In this document: positions 24,495 to 33,891 of the stretch, in pieces
How the letters are laid out: each line of letters begins with the position of its first letter
Numbering within the stretch: the stretch's first letter is position 1
Source of the DNA: Aliamphritea ceti
GTDB lineage: Bacteria > Pseudomonadota > Gammaproteobacteria > Pseudomonadales > Balneatricaceae
Assembly (NCBI RefSeq): GCF_024347215.1
Contig: NZ_AP025282.1
Coordinates: 3,286,001 to 3,350,000 of the forward strand
DNA length: 64,000 nucleotides
Reading direction: 5' to 3'
Notes under the pieces: generated by a model
Seen by the model: the letters and a program-made list of their open reading frames with translations, nothing else
The model's database searches: none
What the model was told of the DNA's origin: nothing
Position numbers and translations under genes: made by a program

Positions 24495-25265
24495 TCAATA
24501 TCTAAAACTACGTGCAATCGAACACGTCGCTTGCTTATTCTTATGTTTCGGCAACACCAGCTCCGGTGCTTCACCGGTGATCTGCCCGGCGGCATAAAGG
24601 GCAGCGGACTCCGCTACGCCATATACCCCGACGGTATTAAATACATATTCGGAACGCATGCTCAGCAATGGTTCCATCTGCATCAGCGTTGCTGCATCCC
24701 AGGTCTGATAAGGCTTACCCAAAGTCTTTGCCAGCTCAATCAGGCCGACTTCGTCCGCTTTTACATCAATACTGTGAATGCTACTGATGTCATCAATGCT
24801 CAAATTAGCCTTCGCCAGACATTCATCCAGCAAGCCCTGCAAGACATGTTCAGGACAATGCCTTTCACACCCCATACCCACACTGTATACCGGCTCAAGA
24901 TAGGCTCTCGCACTAGTAATTACCGACTGTGCGTCAATCAGTTTTGCGACATCTGCCGCCCACTGATTAGCGCCACCTTCGTGACCAGACAACAACGGGA
25001 TAACAAACTTACCCAGCTCATCCAGCACCAGTACCGCAGGGTCTTTATATTTATCTTCAATAACCGGTGCCAGAGTGCGCATAACAATGCCGGTAGCACA
25101 GATAAAGATCTGCCGTTCACCAGACTTAAACGAGTCGCGAACCTGCTGTTTAAACGGCTGTGGCTTATAACTAAGTTCAGCCGTTTCCCCAGCGTCTACC
25201 AGTAAAGCCTCAAGCTTTTCACCCAGGCGTTTGCCTACTTCAGTGAGGGCAAAAATCCGCATCAT
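24495..25265 (-). CDS. cbiG: cobalt-precorrin-5A hydrolase CbiG, short form
   Basis: Opens the delta-lactone of cobalt-precorrin-5A, releasing acetaldehyde (early-cobalt pathway). It has 256 residues, against about 350 in Salmonella. The N-terminal domain (IFICATGIVMRTLAPVIEDK, PLLSGHEGGANQWAADVA) is joined almost directly to the C-terminal domain (VYSVGMGCERHCPEHVLQGL ... VYGVAESAALYAAG); the middle domain seems to be missing. The stop-start overlap with cobI is 4 bases. The presence of cbiG argues that cobalt is inserted early. Confidence 0.88.
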   Translation of the reverse strand: MMRIFALTEVGKRLGEKLEALLVDAGETAELSYKPQPFKQQVRDSFKSGERQIFICATGIVMRTLAPVIEDKYKDPAVLVLDELGKFVIPLLSGHEGGANQWAADVAKLIDAQSVITSARAYLEPVYSVGMGCERHCPEHVLQGLLDECLAKANLSIDDISSIHSIDVKADEVGLIELAKTLGKPYQTWDAATLMQMEPLLSMRSEYVFNTVGVYGVAESAALYAAGQITGEAPELVLPKHKNKQATCSIARSFRY

Positions 25266-26002
25266 GACGGACGGTTACCACGCACTACAACAAACAGTGA
25301 AAAATACGGCCCTACTTCATTTACCAATTCACTGGCGGGCATCGTTTGCTGATTATCGCGGCCAATATATTCAAGATAACGGGCTTCGTTCAGACGTCCA
25401 GTTGCTTCCAACTGAGCCAGAATACGTGGCCGTGCCTGACCGGCTTTCATTATCACAACGCTGTCATGATCTGTCAGTGCTTCCGCAAGTTGCTCATCAG
25501 AGTGACGGCCACTAACCACAGCAAAAGACTCCTGCTGCATGGTTAACGGTAACGCCAGTGCTGAAGCAGCGGCGTTTACGGATGAAATACCCGGTACGAC
25601 TTTGCAGGTAAACTCACTTTCCAGACGTTCTAACAAATAGCTGAATGAACCGAAAAACAATGGGTCGCCTTCACACAGAAAGACCACATCCTGACCGGCT
25701 TCCAGACATTCGCGAATTTCCGCTGCACCTTTATCGTAAGCAGCATTTGCCGGTGCCCGCTGGATCACCATCGGCATTGGGACACTGATATGTTTTGCCG
25801 CACAGCTTGCTCCGGAGAGTTCCAGTGCTGCGTTGGCAATACCCCATGCCTGGGAATGCCCTTCCGCATTCGACAGGTAGCTGACAACCGCGCTGTCTTT
25901 GATCAGACGCAGGGCTTTCAGAGTCAGCAGTTCCGGGTCACCCGGGCCAACACCTACACCGTAGAAACAGCCGGTGCCAGTTGTTGCTGTCGCATTGCTC
26001 AT
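25262..26002 (-). CDS. cobI: precorrin-2 C20-methyltransferase
   Basis: A 246-residue SAM-dependent methyltransferase (CobI/CbiL) acting on (cobalt-)precorrin-2. It carries FYGVGVGPGDPELLTLKALR, VVFLCEGDPLFFGSFSYLLE, PGISSVNAAASALALPLTMQ and VIMKAGQARPRILAQLE. The ATG at 26002 (MSNATATTG) is preferred over a GTG eight codons upstream, because the conserved region begins soon after. The end overlaps cbiG by 4 bases. Confidence 0.94.
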   Translation of the reverse strand: MSNATATTGTGCFYGVGVGPGDPELLTLKALRLIKDSAVVSYLSNAEGHSQAWGIANAALELSGASCAAKHISVPMPMVIQRAPANAAYDKGAAEIRECLEAGQDVVFLCEGDPLFFGSFSYLLERLESEFTCKVVPGISSVNAAASALALPLTMQQESFAVVSGRHSDEQLAEALTDHDSVVIMKAGQARPRILAQLEATGRLNEARYLEYIGRDNQQTMPASELVNEVGPYFSLFVVVRGNRPS

Positions 26003-26047
26003 ATCTTCAATCTCACTTAAACACACGCGGGCATCTGCCCACGAAAA

Positions 26048-27409
26048 TTAATTTTTACAGAAGCTGTATAAATTGACCGGTAAATTTGGCCGGTACATCA
26101 GCTGGCCAGCCAGTTGCTCACCCCGGCTTACACCGATCTGAACTGTATGTGGCTGACAATCTCCTGCGCCGCAGCGCTGATCATAAAAGCTCAGCAGCTG
26201 CTGTTTGCTGTTTTCTGTCACAGCGCTGGCCAGTAACACACCACCCGGTGGTAACAAAGCCCAGCACTGTTGTAACAGGGTGGCCATTTCGCCATCGCTG
26301 CCACCAATGAAAATCTTATTAGGAGACGGTAAATCATTAAGGGCCTGTGGTGCTCGCCCCGCTACGACCTGCAAATTGCTGCTGACGCCATATCGCTGCT
26401 GATTGGCCGTTAAACAGGCTAATCGCTGCTCATGATGCTCGATAGCAAACACTCTGCACTTTGGCTGCCAGTAACTCAGCTCAATAGCGACACTGCCGCA
26501 ACCGGCACCAACATCCCAGATACAGTCATCAACTGCAGGCTGCATTAAAGACAAAATGGACAGACGCACTTCACGCTTGGTAATCAGGCCTTTCCCGGCA
26601 GACGCCACTTCAGCGGTGAGGCTGCACTCGTCGCCGGCCAGAATACGCTCAGCCTGTTCCGAATCAGTAATAAAACCATTATCAGCAATGCCGGGAAATG
26701 CCGGTAATAAAGCCGCCTTACCAGCAGGTAAAACAGGCTCAACCAGGCTGACATGCAGCGGATCGAACTCCAGGGCATTCGATTCACCCTCTGCATCTGC
26801 CAGTTGGCGGGCTGTAAAACTGCGTACTTGCTCTTCCGGGTAACCTAATGTTTCACAGACACTGATCAGCGTCTCACTGAATCCGGCTGCCAGGCATTCA
26901 CGGGCCAGGGCCTGCGGATTGCTCTGAGCATCAGTCAGAATCAGCAACGGCTGTCGATTACGTAAACGGGTACGGATTTTCGCCAGTGGGCGGCCATGCA
27001 AACTTAGGACTTCGGTATCCTGCAAGGAGCGCCCTAAACGGTGACAAGCTGCCTGCAAGCTAGAAACACCCGGATGATAGTGCAATTGCGCCTGAGCAAA
27101 AGTACGCCCGAACCATGCACCAATACCGTAAAATAGCGGATCGCCTGAAGCCAGAATCGCAATAGTATCTACCTTAGTTGCCATATCGGGCAGCTGCTGC
27201 TTCAGCTCAGAAAGCTTAGGCAGCACGCACTGCTGCTGCTCAGCAGTGAGTAACTCAGCGACTGTTTCAAGCTGACGTTCTGAACCGATCACAATTGCAG
27301 CAGCACGTAACCCCGTTTCAGCCTCAACACTGAGCCGTGCTTTATCACTGACTCCAAGGCCAATGATATGTAATTTGAGATCGCTCATCGTCCCCATGAT
27401 TAGTACCAT
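26048..27409 (-). CDS. cobL: precorrin-6Y C5,15-methyltransferase (decarboxylating), CbiE-CbiT fusion
   Basis: A bifunctional enzyme of 453 residues. The N-terminal CbiE domain (LHIIGLGVSDKARLSVEAET, ILASGDPLFYGIGAWFG, HYHPGVSSLQAACHRLG) methylates C5. The C-terminal CbiT domain (about residues 255-450; LSLMQPAVDDCIWDVGAGCG is SAM motif I, KIFIGGSDGEM) methylates C15 and decarboxylates C12. The first ATG (27409) overlaps the cbiC stop by 10 bases; ATGs at 27397 and 27388 (MSDLKLHIIG) are also possible. The fused form is the Pseudomonas-type CobL. Confidence 0.94.
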   Translation of the reverse strand: MVLIMGTMSDLKLHIIGLGVSDKARLSVEAETGLRAAAIVIGSERQLETVAELLTAEQQQCVLPKLSELKQQLPDMATKVDTIAILASGDPLFYGIGAWFGRTFAQAQLHYHPGVSSLQAACHRLGRSLQDTEVLSLHGRPLAKIRTRLRNRQPLLILTDAQSNPQALARECLAAGFSETLISVCETLGYPEEQVRSFTARQLADAEGESNALEFDPLHVSLVEPVLPAGKAALLPAFPGIADNGFITDSEQAERILAGDECSLTAEVASAGKGLITKREVRLSILSLMQPAVDDCIWDVGAGCGSVAIELSYWQPKCRVFAIEHHEQRLACLTANQQRYGVSSNLQVVAGRAPQALNDLPSPNKIFIGGSDGEMATLLQQCWALLPPGGVLLASAVTENSKQQLLSFYDQRCGAGDCQPHTVQIGVSRGEQLAGQLMYRPNLPVNLYSFCKN

Positions 27410-28041
27410 TCACCGCGGTTACAACGCAGCAAAGCATTCACACTGGCCGCACTGACAGCGCTACCGCCCTGTCGGCCCAGTAACGTGATGCATGGAATTT
27501 CAAGTTCTTTATGTACTTCCCAAAGCGCATCTTTAGATTCAGCGGCGCCAACAAAACCTACTGGCATACCAACCACTAACGCTGGCTTAGGCGCACCCTG
27601 TTGGATCATTTCCAGCAAACGAAACAAGGCAGTTGGCGCATTGCCGATAACAACAACGCTGCCGTCTAAGTAATCTTTCCAGAACTCCAGCGCCGCCATT
27701 GAACGGGTTTCACCGCGTTCCTTTGCCAGACCTTTAACCCGCTCATCATTCAGAAAACACAGCGGTTCACGCTCGATCATCCGCTTGGTAATACCCTGCT
27801 TAACCATCTCAACATCACACAAAATTGGACAGTTGTTTGCCAGGGCAGCCATGCCGGATTCGCAGGCACCTTCACTGAACCGGACCAAATCAGCAACTTC
27901 AGGCAGACCCAGACTATGTACTACACGCATAGCAACCTGTTGCTGCTCACGGCTGAAGCCATCCAGATTAGCGGTCTGGCGAATCTGACGGAAACTTTCC
28001 TGCTCAATCGCCTGAGGGTTTAATTCGTATTCGAAGCTCAC
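27400..28041 (-). CDS. cbiC: precorrin-8X methylmutase
   Basis: A 213-residue enzyme (CobH/CbiC) that moves a methyl group from C11 to C12, giving (cobyrinic/hydrogenobyrinic) acid. Motifs: SGMAALANNCPILCDVEMVK, GITKRMIEREPLCFLND, GNAPTALFRLLEMI, VGMPVGFVGAAESKDALW and LLGRQGGSAVSAASVNAL. The catalytic His is usually in an RHMV- or RMI-type segment; here MIEREPL follows TKR, and no histidine is visible at that exact spot. The gene overlaps the downstream cobL. Confidence 0.92.
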   Translation of the reverse strand: MSFEYELNPQAIEQESFRQIRQTANLDGFSREQQQVAMRVVHSLGLPEVADLVRFSEGACESGMAALANNCPILCDVEMVKQGITKRMIEREPLCFLNDERVKGLAKERGETRSMAALEFWKDYLDGSVVVIGNAPTALFRLLEMIQQGAPKPALVVGMPVGFVGAAESKDALWEVHKELEIPCITLLGRQGGSAVSAASVNALLRCNRGEWY

Positions 28042-28065
28042 GGGCCTGACTCTCTTATTAAAATG

Positions 28066-28839
28066 TTAACTTACTAACTGTGCCCGCAACGCGGTTACAC
28101 AATCGGCAATATTGCTAAATTCCTGTTGTGCTGCAGGCATCTCTGGCCGTTGCAGCATAAACACTTCTACACCGCTATTACGGGCTGCTTCCAGCTTGGC
28201 AACAGTGGCATCGCCACCACTGTTTTTAGTTACCAAGGCATCAATCTGATACTCATTAAACAAAGCTGTTTCTGCTGTCAGGTCAAAAGGCCCGATGGCT
28301 TTAATCCACGGCATAGACTCCGGCCAGCTGAACCTTGGCGGCGCAGCGGTACGCAAAATCAGCCGTTGGCCATTCTCTGCAGCCTGAGTCAGTAACTGTT
28401 TGCTGAGTTCTTCAGTAAGTTGCCCTGCCGTTAACAGAATATTGCGTTTACCTGCTAACAACCCCGGCAGATCTTGCCAGTCACTATAGCTCTGCCAGTT
28501 ATCACCGGACTGCTGCTGCCAGGCCGGACGGTGAAACCGCCAGCAAGGCAAATTAAGTTCAGTACAAACATCAACCGCTGTGCGGCTCATGTTTTCAGCA
28601 AAAGGATGTGTTACATCGAACACGCCACTGATCTGCTGATCCTGTAAGTAGGCTTTTAAACCGCCAAACTGAGTAAAGCCACCACTGATCACTTCACAGT
28701 CCAGCTTTGGTATCCGCACTAATCCGGCCACGCTGTACACCAGCGACAACTGCCCTTGCGGGACCAGTAGCCCGGCATCAGCTAAGGCACTTACCAGGTG
28801 TCTGGCATCAGCCGTACCACCGAGGATCAGCCACTTCAT
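28066..28839 (-). CDS. cobK: precorrin-6A reductase
   Basis: A 257-residue NADPH-dependent reductase (CobK/CbiJ) of the macrocycle. It starts KWLILGGTADARHLVSALAD (nucleotide-binding GGTxDAR), followed by ISGGFTQFGGLKAYLQD, VFDVTHPFAENMSRTAVDVC, and ALVTKNSGGDATVAKLEAAR. All are hallmark blocks of the family. Start and stop overlap the upstream cbiD by 4 bases. Confidence 0.93.
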   Translation of the reverse strand: MKWLILGGTADARHLVSALADAGLLVPQGQLSLVYSVAGLVRIPKLDCEVISGGFTQFGGLKAYLQDQQISGVFDVTHPFAENMSRTAVDVCTELNLPCWRFHRPAWQQQSGDNWQSYSDWQDLPGLLAGKRNILLTAGQLTEELSKQLLTQAAENGQRLILRTAAPPRFSWPESMPWIKAIGPFDLTAETALFNEYQIDALVTKNSGGDATVAKLEAARNSGVEVFMLQRPEMPAAQQEFSNIADCVTALRAQLVS

Positions 28840-29990
28840 GCCTGATCACCATTAGTCATTACGGCTTTAAGGCTGGCGGGATAACAACCCACAAACCCGC
28901 CTTTACGGTCTACCGCAAAAATCTCCAGCTGCAGGTTTTCCAGCGCCGGAACATTCATTACGTCTTTCGCTTTCTTCCAGGCTTCTTCACACACTTTAGA
29001 AGCTAGATCCACACCGGCATCCTGACAGGACTTCAGTGCCTGCATACTGGTGTTAGCCGCTTTGATTTCTGCCTGCAGGGCGTCATCAGCACCCATTTCA
29101 GCAGCCAGGTTAGCCAAATGCTCAAGGTCGATACTGGAAGTCCGGCTATTCAGATCCAGATGGCCATTAGCCAGTTTGGTCAGCTTGCCAAAACCGCCGC
29201 ATATCGTCAGACGTTCTACCGGTACTTTCTTCAGGTATTTCAGAACGGCACCCACAAAGTCACCCATCTCAATCAGGCCCATTTCCGGAATATCATAAAT
29301 TCCGGTAATCGCACCTTCACTGGTGCTGCCGGTAGTAGCAGCAATGTGAAAGACACCATTAGTGGTCGCAACATCAATTCCCTGATGGATTGATGCTATA
29401 TAGGCTGCACAGGAATATGGCCGTACGATACCGGTAGTACCCAGGATTGACAGTCCACCGAGAATACCCAACCGGGAATTCATGGTTTTCAGCGCAATGG
29501 TTTCGCCCCGTTCTACGCCGACAGATACTTCAAAACCGCCAGCATATTTGTAGACCTCTGCAGCATTCAGCAAATGATCGGTCATCATCTTGCGCGGCAC
29601 CCGGTTAATCGCCGGCTCACCAACAGGTAACGCCAGCCCTTCCCGGGTTACAGTGCCAACACCTTCAGCGGCCTTAAAACGCACACCCGGCTCATCCTGC
29701 AGACGCAGTTCAACATAAATAGTCGCGCCATGGGTGGCATCCGGATCATCGCCGGCGTCTTTAATCGTCGCCGTGCGCATACCTTTATCCGCAGGCTGAT
29801 CCGACAATGGCAGATAGCCTTCAATCGTCATATTAACCACTTTGCCTTTTGGCAAAGTGATCTCAACTTTGGATGGCTGTTTGCCGGCCAGCAACGCCTG
29901 CACCGCAGCAACACTGCATGCAGTTGCGCAGGAGCCTGTTGTCAGGCCACTGCGTAATGGTTGGGGCGTTTCACTGGTTTCCGGCCACAT
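28836..29990 (-). CDS. cbiD: cobalt-precorrin-5B C1-methyltransferase
   Basis: A 384-residue CbiD, methylating C1. It opens LRSGLTTGSCATACSVAAVQ, then VEITLPKGKVVNM, IKDAGDDPDATHGATIYVE, and RLGILGGLSILGTTGIVRPY. CbiD replaces CobF in organisms lacking the latter. No cobF is seen here. It lies between cobB (59-bp gap) and cobK (overlap). Confidence 0.95.
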   Translation of the reverse strand: MWPETSETPQPLRSGLTTGSCATACSVAAVQALLAGKQPSKVEITLPKGKVVNMTIEGYLPLSDQPADKGMRTATIKDAGDDPDATHGATIYVELRLQDEPGVRFKAAEGVGTVTREGLALPVGEPAINRVPRKMMTDHLLNAAEVYKYAGGFEVSVGVERGETIALKTMNSRLGILGGLSILGTTGIVRPYSCAAYIASIHQGIDVATTNGVFHIAATTGSTSEGAITGIYDIPEMGLIEMGDFVGAVLKYLKKVPVERLTICGGFGKLTKLANGHLDLNSRTSSIDLEHLANLAAEMGADDALQAEIKAANTSMQALKSCQDAGVDLASKVCEEAWKKAKDVMNVPALENLQLEIFAVDRKGGFVGCYPASLKAVMTNGDQA

Positions 29991-30049
29991 ACTGCTCTAC
30001 CCGTTACTCTCTAAAATTCAATCAGCTGTTCTGTTAAACATTTCTCTGT

Positions 30050-31357
30050 TCAACACTTTGCGCCGAATACCCGGGCAACTGCTTCAGGGTTAGATGCAAA
30101 GAACAAATGCAAATAACTGGCAGTTAAACCGCGGGACTGATAAATCGATTCACCCGGCGCCGGATGACGCTGGCGACGGCCATAGCCCACAGGTTCAGGT
30201 GTGCTTTCACTGCGGGAACGGTGGTGTGCATGTGCACGTACTTCGCCTTCAGGCAGCACAGCCGTTTGCATACCCTGACAACCACGCTTACCACGCATTG
30301 CACCTGTGCCCTGCAAAATTCCCAGCATTGGGTGCACATCGCCTTCCAGATCAACCAGATCATTCAGGCTGTACAGGAAGCCACCACACTCAGCCAGAAT
30401 AGACTTACCAGCATCAAAGAAACCGCGAATCTGGTTATGCATAACAGTGTTTGCAGCCAATGCTTTACAGTGTAATTCCGGGTATCCGCCTGGCAGCCAC
30501 ATAGCATCGGCTTCTGGTAATTCGGCATCATGCAAAGGTGAGAAGAACACACAGCTCGCTCCCATCTGTTCTAACAGACGGATATTGGCGTCATAAATAA
30601 AGCTAAAGGCTTCATCTTTGGCGACAGCAATAGTTTTGCCCTGCAACAGAGGTGCGACTTCCGGCACTTCCGCACTGTAAAACGTCACCGGCTCTGGCAG
30701 CTGAGTAATCAGTTGTCCATCTACCCATTCCGCACCAGCCGTAAAGCGCTGCTCGAGTTCATCAGCCACTTCTGCAGCCTGAACCAGGCCCAGATGCCGC
30801 TCCGGCAGAGCGACTTCTTCAGAACGCGGTAATGTTGCCAGCAATGGCAGACTTTCCGGCAATGCATCACGAATCAGCTCAGCATGACGTTCAGTGCCGC
30901 AGTGATTAGCAATCAGACCGGCAACTTTAACGTCATCACGGAAGTTAGCCAGACCACCGGCAATGGCAGCTGCAGTTTGCGCCATACCCTTAACACTCAT
31001 GACGATCGCAATCGGAATGTTAAAACGAGCAGCCAAATCAGCACTGGAAGGATCACCGTCAAACATACCCATGGCACCTTCAACAATGATCAGATCAGCA
31101 ACCTGAGCTGCTTCAAACAGCTTCTGCTGGCAATATTCTTCACCAGCCATCCACATATCCAGCTGCTCAACATCTTCACCGGATGCCTGTGCCAGAATTT
31201 GTGGGTCTAGGTAATCCGGTCCGGTTTTGAATACCCGTACTACTTTGCCCTGATTAAGAAAATTACGCGCAATAGCAGCAGTGATGGTGGTTTTACCTTC
31301 ACCTGAACTCGGTGCCGACAGAAAAATTGCCGGGCAGCTGACACTTTGTGTAGTCAT
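30050..31357 (-). CDS. cobB: cobyrinate / hydrogenobyrinate a,c-diamide synthase
   Basis: A 435-residue glutamine- and ATP-dependent amidase (CobB/CbiA). N-terminal P-loop: FLSAPSSGEGKTTITAAIAR, then KTGPDYLDPQILAQASG, EGAMGMFDGDP, and VKVAGLIANHCG. The C-terminal glutaminase domain has the nucleophile in LAECGGFLYSL. ATG at 31357 (MTTQSVSCPA) is chosen; the frame runs 9 codons further upstream to a TTG. The intergenic distance to the upstream cobO is 16 bases. Confidence 0.95.
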   Translation of the reverse strand: MTTQSVSCPAIFLSAPSSGEGKTTITAAIARNFLNQGKVVRVFKTGPDYLDPQILAQASGEDVEQLDMWMAGEEYCQQKLFEAAQVADLIIVEGAMGMFDGDPSSADLAARFNIPIAIVMSVKGMAQTAAAIAGGLANFRDDVKVAGLIANHCGTERHAELIRDALPESLPLLATLPRSEEVALPERHLGLVQAAEVADELEQRFTAGAEWVDGQLITQLPEPVTFYSAEVPEVAPLLQGKTIAVAKDEAFSFIYDANIRLLEQMGASCVFFSPLHDAELPEADAMWLPGGYPELHCKALAANTVMHNQIRGFFDAGKSILAECGGFLYSLNDLVDLEGDVHPMLGILQGTGAMRGKRGCQGMQTAVLPEGEVRAHAHHRSRSESTPEPVGYGRRQRHPAPGESIYQSRGLTASYLHLFFASNPEAVARVFGAKC

Positions 31358-31373
31358 TTCTGAGATATCTCCC

Positions 31374-31982
31374 TCAGTACTCAATACCTTCCTGAGCTTT
31401 TACACCCAGACGGAACGCGTGACGTTCATCACGTACACTGCTGATAGTATCTGCAATTTCTTCCAGACCTTCTGGCATTACCCGGCCAGTGATCATAACG
31501 TTTTGCTTCGCAGGACGGTTCTGCAACGCTTTGACAACCGGCTCAAGCTCCAGATACTTATACTTGAACATGTAGCTCATCTCATCAAAGATCAGGATGT
31601 CGTAGTAATCATCCTGCAGCAGTTGCTCAGCCAGTTCCCAGGCTTTCTCAGCCGCGGAGATATCCTGAGTTTTATCCTGTGTTTCCCAGGTAAAACCATG
31701 GCCCATTACGTGCCAGTCAATTTGCGGATGATCTTTAAACAGCTTGAACTCACCGGTTTCAGTCCGGCCTTTAATAAACTGGATTACAGCTGCACGCTGA
31801 CCGTGACCAACAGAACGTGCCATTGTGCCGAACGCAGAGCTACTCTTGCCCTTACCGTTACCCTTCAGCAGAATCAGTACACCACGTTCTTCAGTTGCCT
31901 TGGCAATCTTCTCGTCAACAACGGCCTTTTTACGTGCCATGCGTTCTTCGTGAGTCTGTTTAGGTTTTGCCTGATCTGTCAT
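31374..31982 (-). CDS. cobO: cob(I)yrinic acid a,c-diamide adenosyltransferase
   Basis: Adds the 5'-deoxyadenosyl group to cobalt (CobO/CobA/BtuR family). From ATG at 31982 it has 202 residues; this ATG follows GAGGGCAGCACG and starts MTDQAKPKQTHEERMARKK, as in other CobO proteins. P-loop: LILLKGNGKGKSSSAFG; later VGHGQRAAVIQFIKGRTETG and FDEMSYMFKYKYLE. The longer frame to 32057 overlaps the chlID 3' end and is not used. Confidence 0.95.
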   Translation of the reverse strand: MTDQAKPKQTHEERMARKKAVVDEKIAKATEERGVLILLKGNGKGKSSSAFGTMARSVGHGQRAAVIQFIKGRTETGEFKLFKDHPQIDWHVMGHGFTWETQDKTQDISAAEKAWELAEQLLQDDYYDILIFDEMSYMFKYKYLELEPVVKALQNRPAKQNVMITGRVMPEGLEEIADTISSVRDERHAFRLGVKAQEGIEY

Positions 31983-32010
31983 CGTGCTGCCCTCTTGTTT
32001 GGCTCTGTGC

Positions 32011-33852
32011 TTACAGAGCAATGTATTCTGCGCGTAACTGCTGTGCCAGAACTTCACCCCGGCCGCGCTTTACGCTTGCTTGTTCGGTATCCAGCCAGAA
32101 GGTTTTACCCGGCAGGCTGATATCATCTAACTGTGCCTGGCTTCGGCCATCAGTTAACACATAAGTATTTATTTCCAGCGCCGGAAACTGACGCTGAATC
32201 TGCTGCAGATAACCTGCCACATGGCTGAATGCCTGATGCATTGGTGTACCACCGCCAGCACTGAGATTATCTAACCAGCGCTGTAATTCTTTTGGGGCGC
32301 GGATTTGCGGCAACAGGTTATCGACCTTGTTATTGCCAAAACCAAAAATGGCCAGTTGCTGCCGCTCCAGATAAGCGCGGCGGGCAATTTCAACCATGGC
32401 ACCTTTCGCCCGGGCAAACACACCTTCAGCCAATGTCGACGCAGACGTATCCAATAACAGGCAGTGCAACTGACTGCGGCCTTCAGGCTTACGCTTAAAC
32501 ACCAATTGCGGCGGCCATTCACCGAGACTCTTACTCAGAGTCGCAAACCAGTCCGGGCGGTTCGTTAGTGCCGTACCTTTTGCTGAACCGCTTTGTGCTG
32601 CTGATTTACCCTGACGGCTGGCAGACTGCACAGCCATTGCTTTGCCTTTCAGCGGTGTTGCCTGGTCTAGCTGAGCTGGCAGGGTTACATCAATACGCTG
32701 TTCCGCTGCATAGGCCTGAGGTGCCATGCTGCCCCAGTCGCTTTGCTGCCCCTTGCCCTGATCTGAGCCCTCGCCATTACCGGAGCCATCTTGCTGTTCT
32801 TGCTCGGATGAATGCTGTTCAGAAGATTGACGCTGGCTGTCATCCGGGCGCTTAAAGCCGTTATTACGTGGCGGCTTAGGTGGCTGTTTAGACTGTTCTT
32901 CAGACGGCTTTTTATCAGAACTTTTATCAGAACCTTTATCAGGATCCTGATCAGACGGTGGCTGACTTCCACTATCGCCCTGATCATTCTTACGGCGATG
33001 GGTCAGTACCAGTTCGGCAACCGCATCGATATCTTCCGCCAAGACTTCATCACGCCCTTGCAAAGCCGCATGTGCAACCGCCGCACGGAACCAGACGATA
33101 TCGCCTCGCAAGCCATCAACACCTGCAGCATTACACGCCTCAGCAATTACAATGCGTAACTCATCGCTACAGCTAACCCGGGGCAAAATCTTACGTGCGG
33201 TTTTAATCTGTACTAACAACTGCGCCTGAGTCTCTTCATACAAACGGCAGAAGCCTTCAGAATCAGCATCAAAGGCTTCCCGGTGACGCACAATCTCAAC
33301 ACGTTCAGCAACCGGATACTGGTTGCTCAGATGGACTGCCAGACCAAAACGGTCCTGCAACTGCGGCCGCAATGCACCCTCATCCGGGTTCATGGTTCCC
33401 AGTAACAGAAAACTGGCGGCATGCTGATGGCTGATACCATCGCGCTCAACCCGGTTAATACCACTGGCTGCCACGTCTAGCAGCTGATCGACCAGATGAT
33501 CATTGAGTAAATTAACCTCATCAACATAAAGCACGCCCTGATGAGCTTTGCTTAATAAGCCCGGCCGAAAACTAACCTGCTTGTCGCTGAGTACTTGCTG
33601 CAGATCAAGAGAACCCAGCAACATTTCTTCGCTGGCACCCAGTGGCAAAGTTACAAACGGAGCAGTCTCATCATCAGTTTCAGTGTGCGGTAAAATATCA
33701 ACCAGACCCCGTGCCAGAGTCGACTTGGCACAACCACGAGGACCACTGACCAGCACGCCGCCAATCCCGGGATTAACCGCGGCCAGCATCAACGCCTGCT
33801 TCAGATTCTGCTGACCGGTTACTGCTGCAAATGGAAACTGCTGTTCATTCAT
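32011..33852 (-). CDS. ChlI-ChlD type AAA+/VWA fusion, probable cobaltochelatase subunit
   Basis: A 613-residue protein resembling magnesium chelatase subunits I and D joined. The AAA+ part has Walker A GPRGCAKSTLARG (residues 36-48), Walker B GVLYVDEVNLL and GTMNPDEGALRPQLQDRFGL. A charged, Pro/Gln/Ser-rich linker (about 285-375) follows. The C-terminal von Willebrand A domain carries the MIDAS motif LLDTSASTLAEG and ends before LTDGRSQAQL. In B12 clusters such a protein partners CobN and replaces CobS-CobT. No chlorophyll genes are present, so a cobalt role is the best inference. Confidence 0.88.
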   Translation of the reverse strand: MNEQQFPFAAVTGQQNLKQALMLAAVNPGIGGVLVSGPRGCAKSTLARGLVDILPHTETDDETAPFVTLPLGASEEMLLGSLDLQQVLSDKQVSFRPGLLSKAHQGVLYVDEVNLLNDHLVDQLLDVAASGINRVERDGISHQHAASFLLLGTMNPDEGALRPQLQDRFGLAVHLSNQYPVAERVEIVRHREAFDADSEGFCRLYEETQAQLLVQIKTARKILPRVSCSDELRIVIAEACNAAGVDGLRGDIVWFRAAVAHAALQGRDEVLAEDIDAVAELVLTHRRKNDQGDSGSQPPSDQDPDKGSDKSSDKKPSEEQSKQPPKPPRNNGFKRPDDSQRQSSEQHSSEQEQQDGSGNGEGSDQGKGQQSDWGSMAPQAYAAEQRIDVTLPAQLDQATPLKGKAMAVQSASRQGKSAAQSGSAKGTALTNRPDWFATLSKSLGEWPPQLVFKRKPEGRSQLHCLLLDTSASTLAEGVFARAKGAMVEIARRAYLERQQLAIFGFGNNKVDNLLPQIRAPKELQRWLDNLSAGGGTPMHQAFSHVAGYLQQIQRQFPALEINTYVLTDGRSQAQLDDISLPGKTFWLDTEQASVKRGRGEVLAQQLRAEYIAL

Positions 33853-33891
33853 TGTATGTCTGTCTTTCCAGTTAAACCCTGACGGGTTTTA

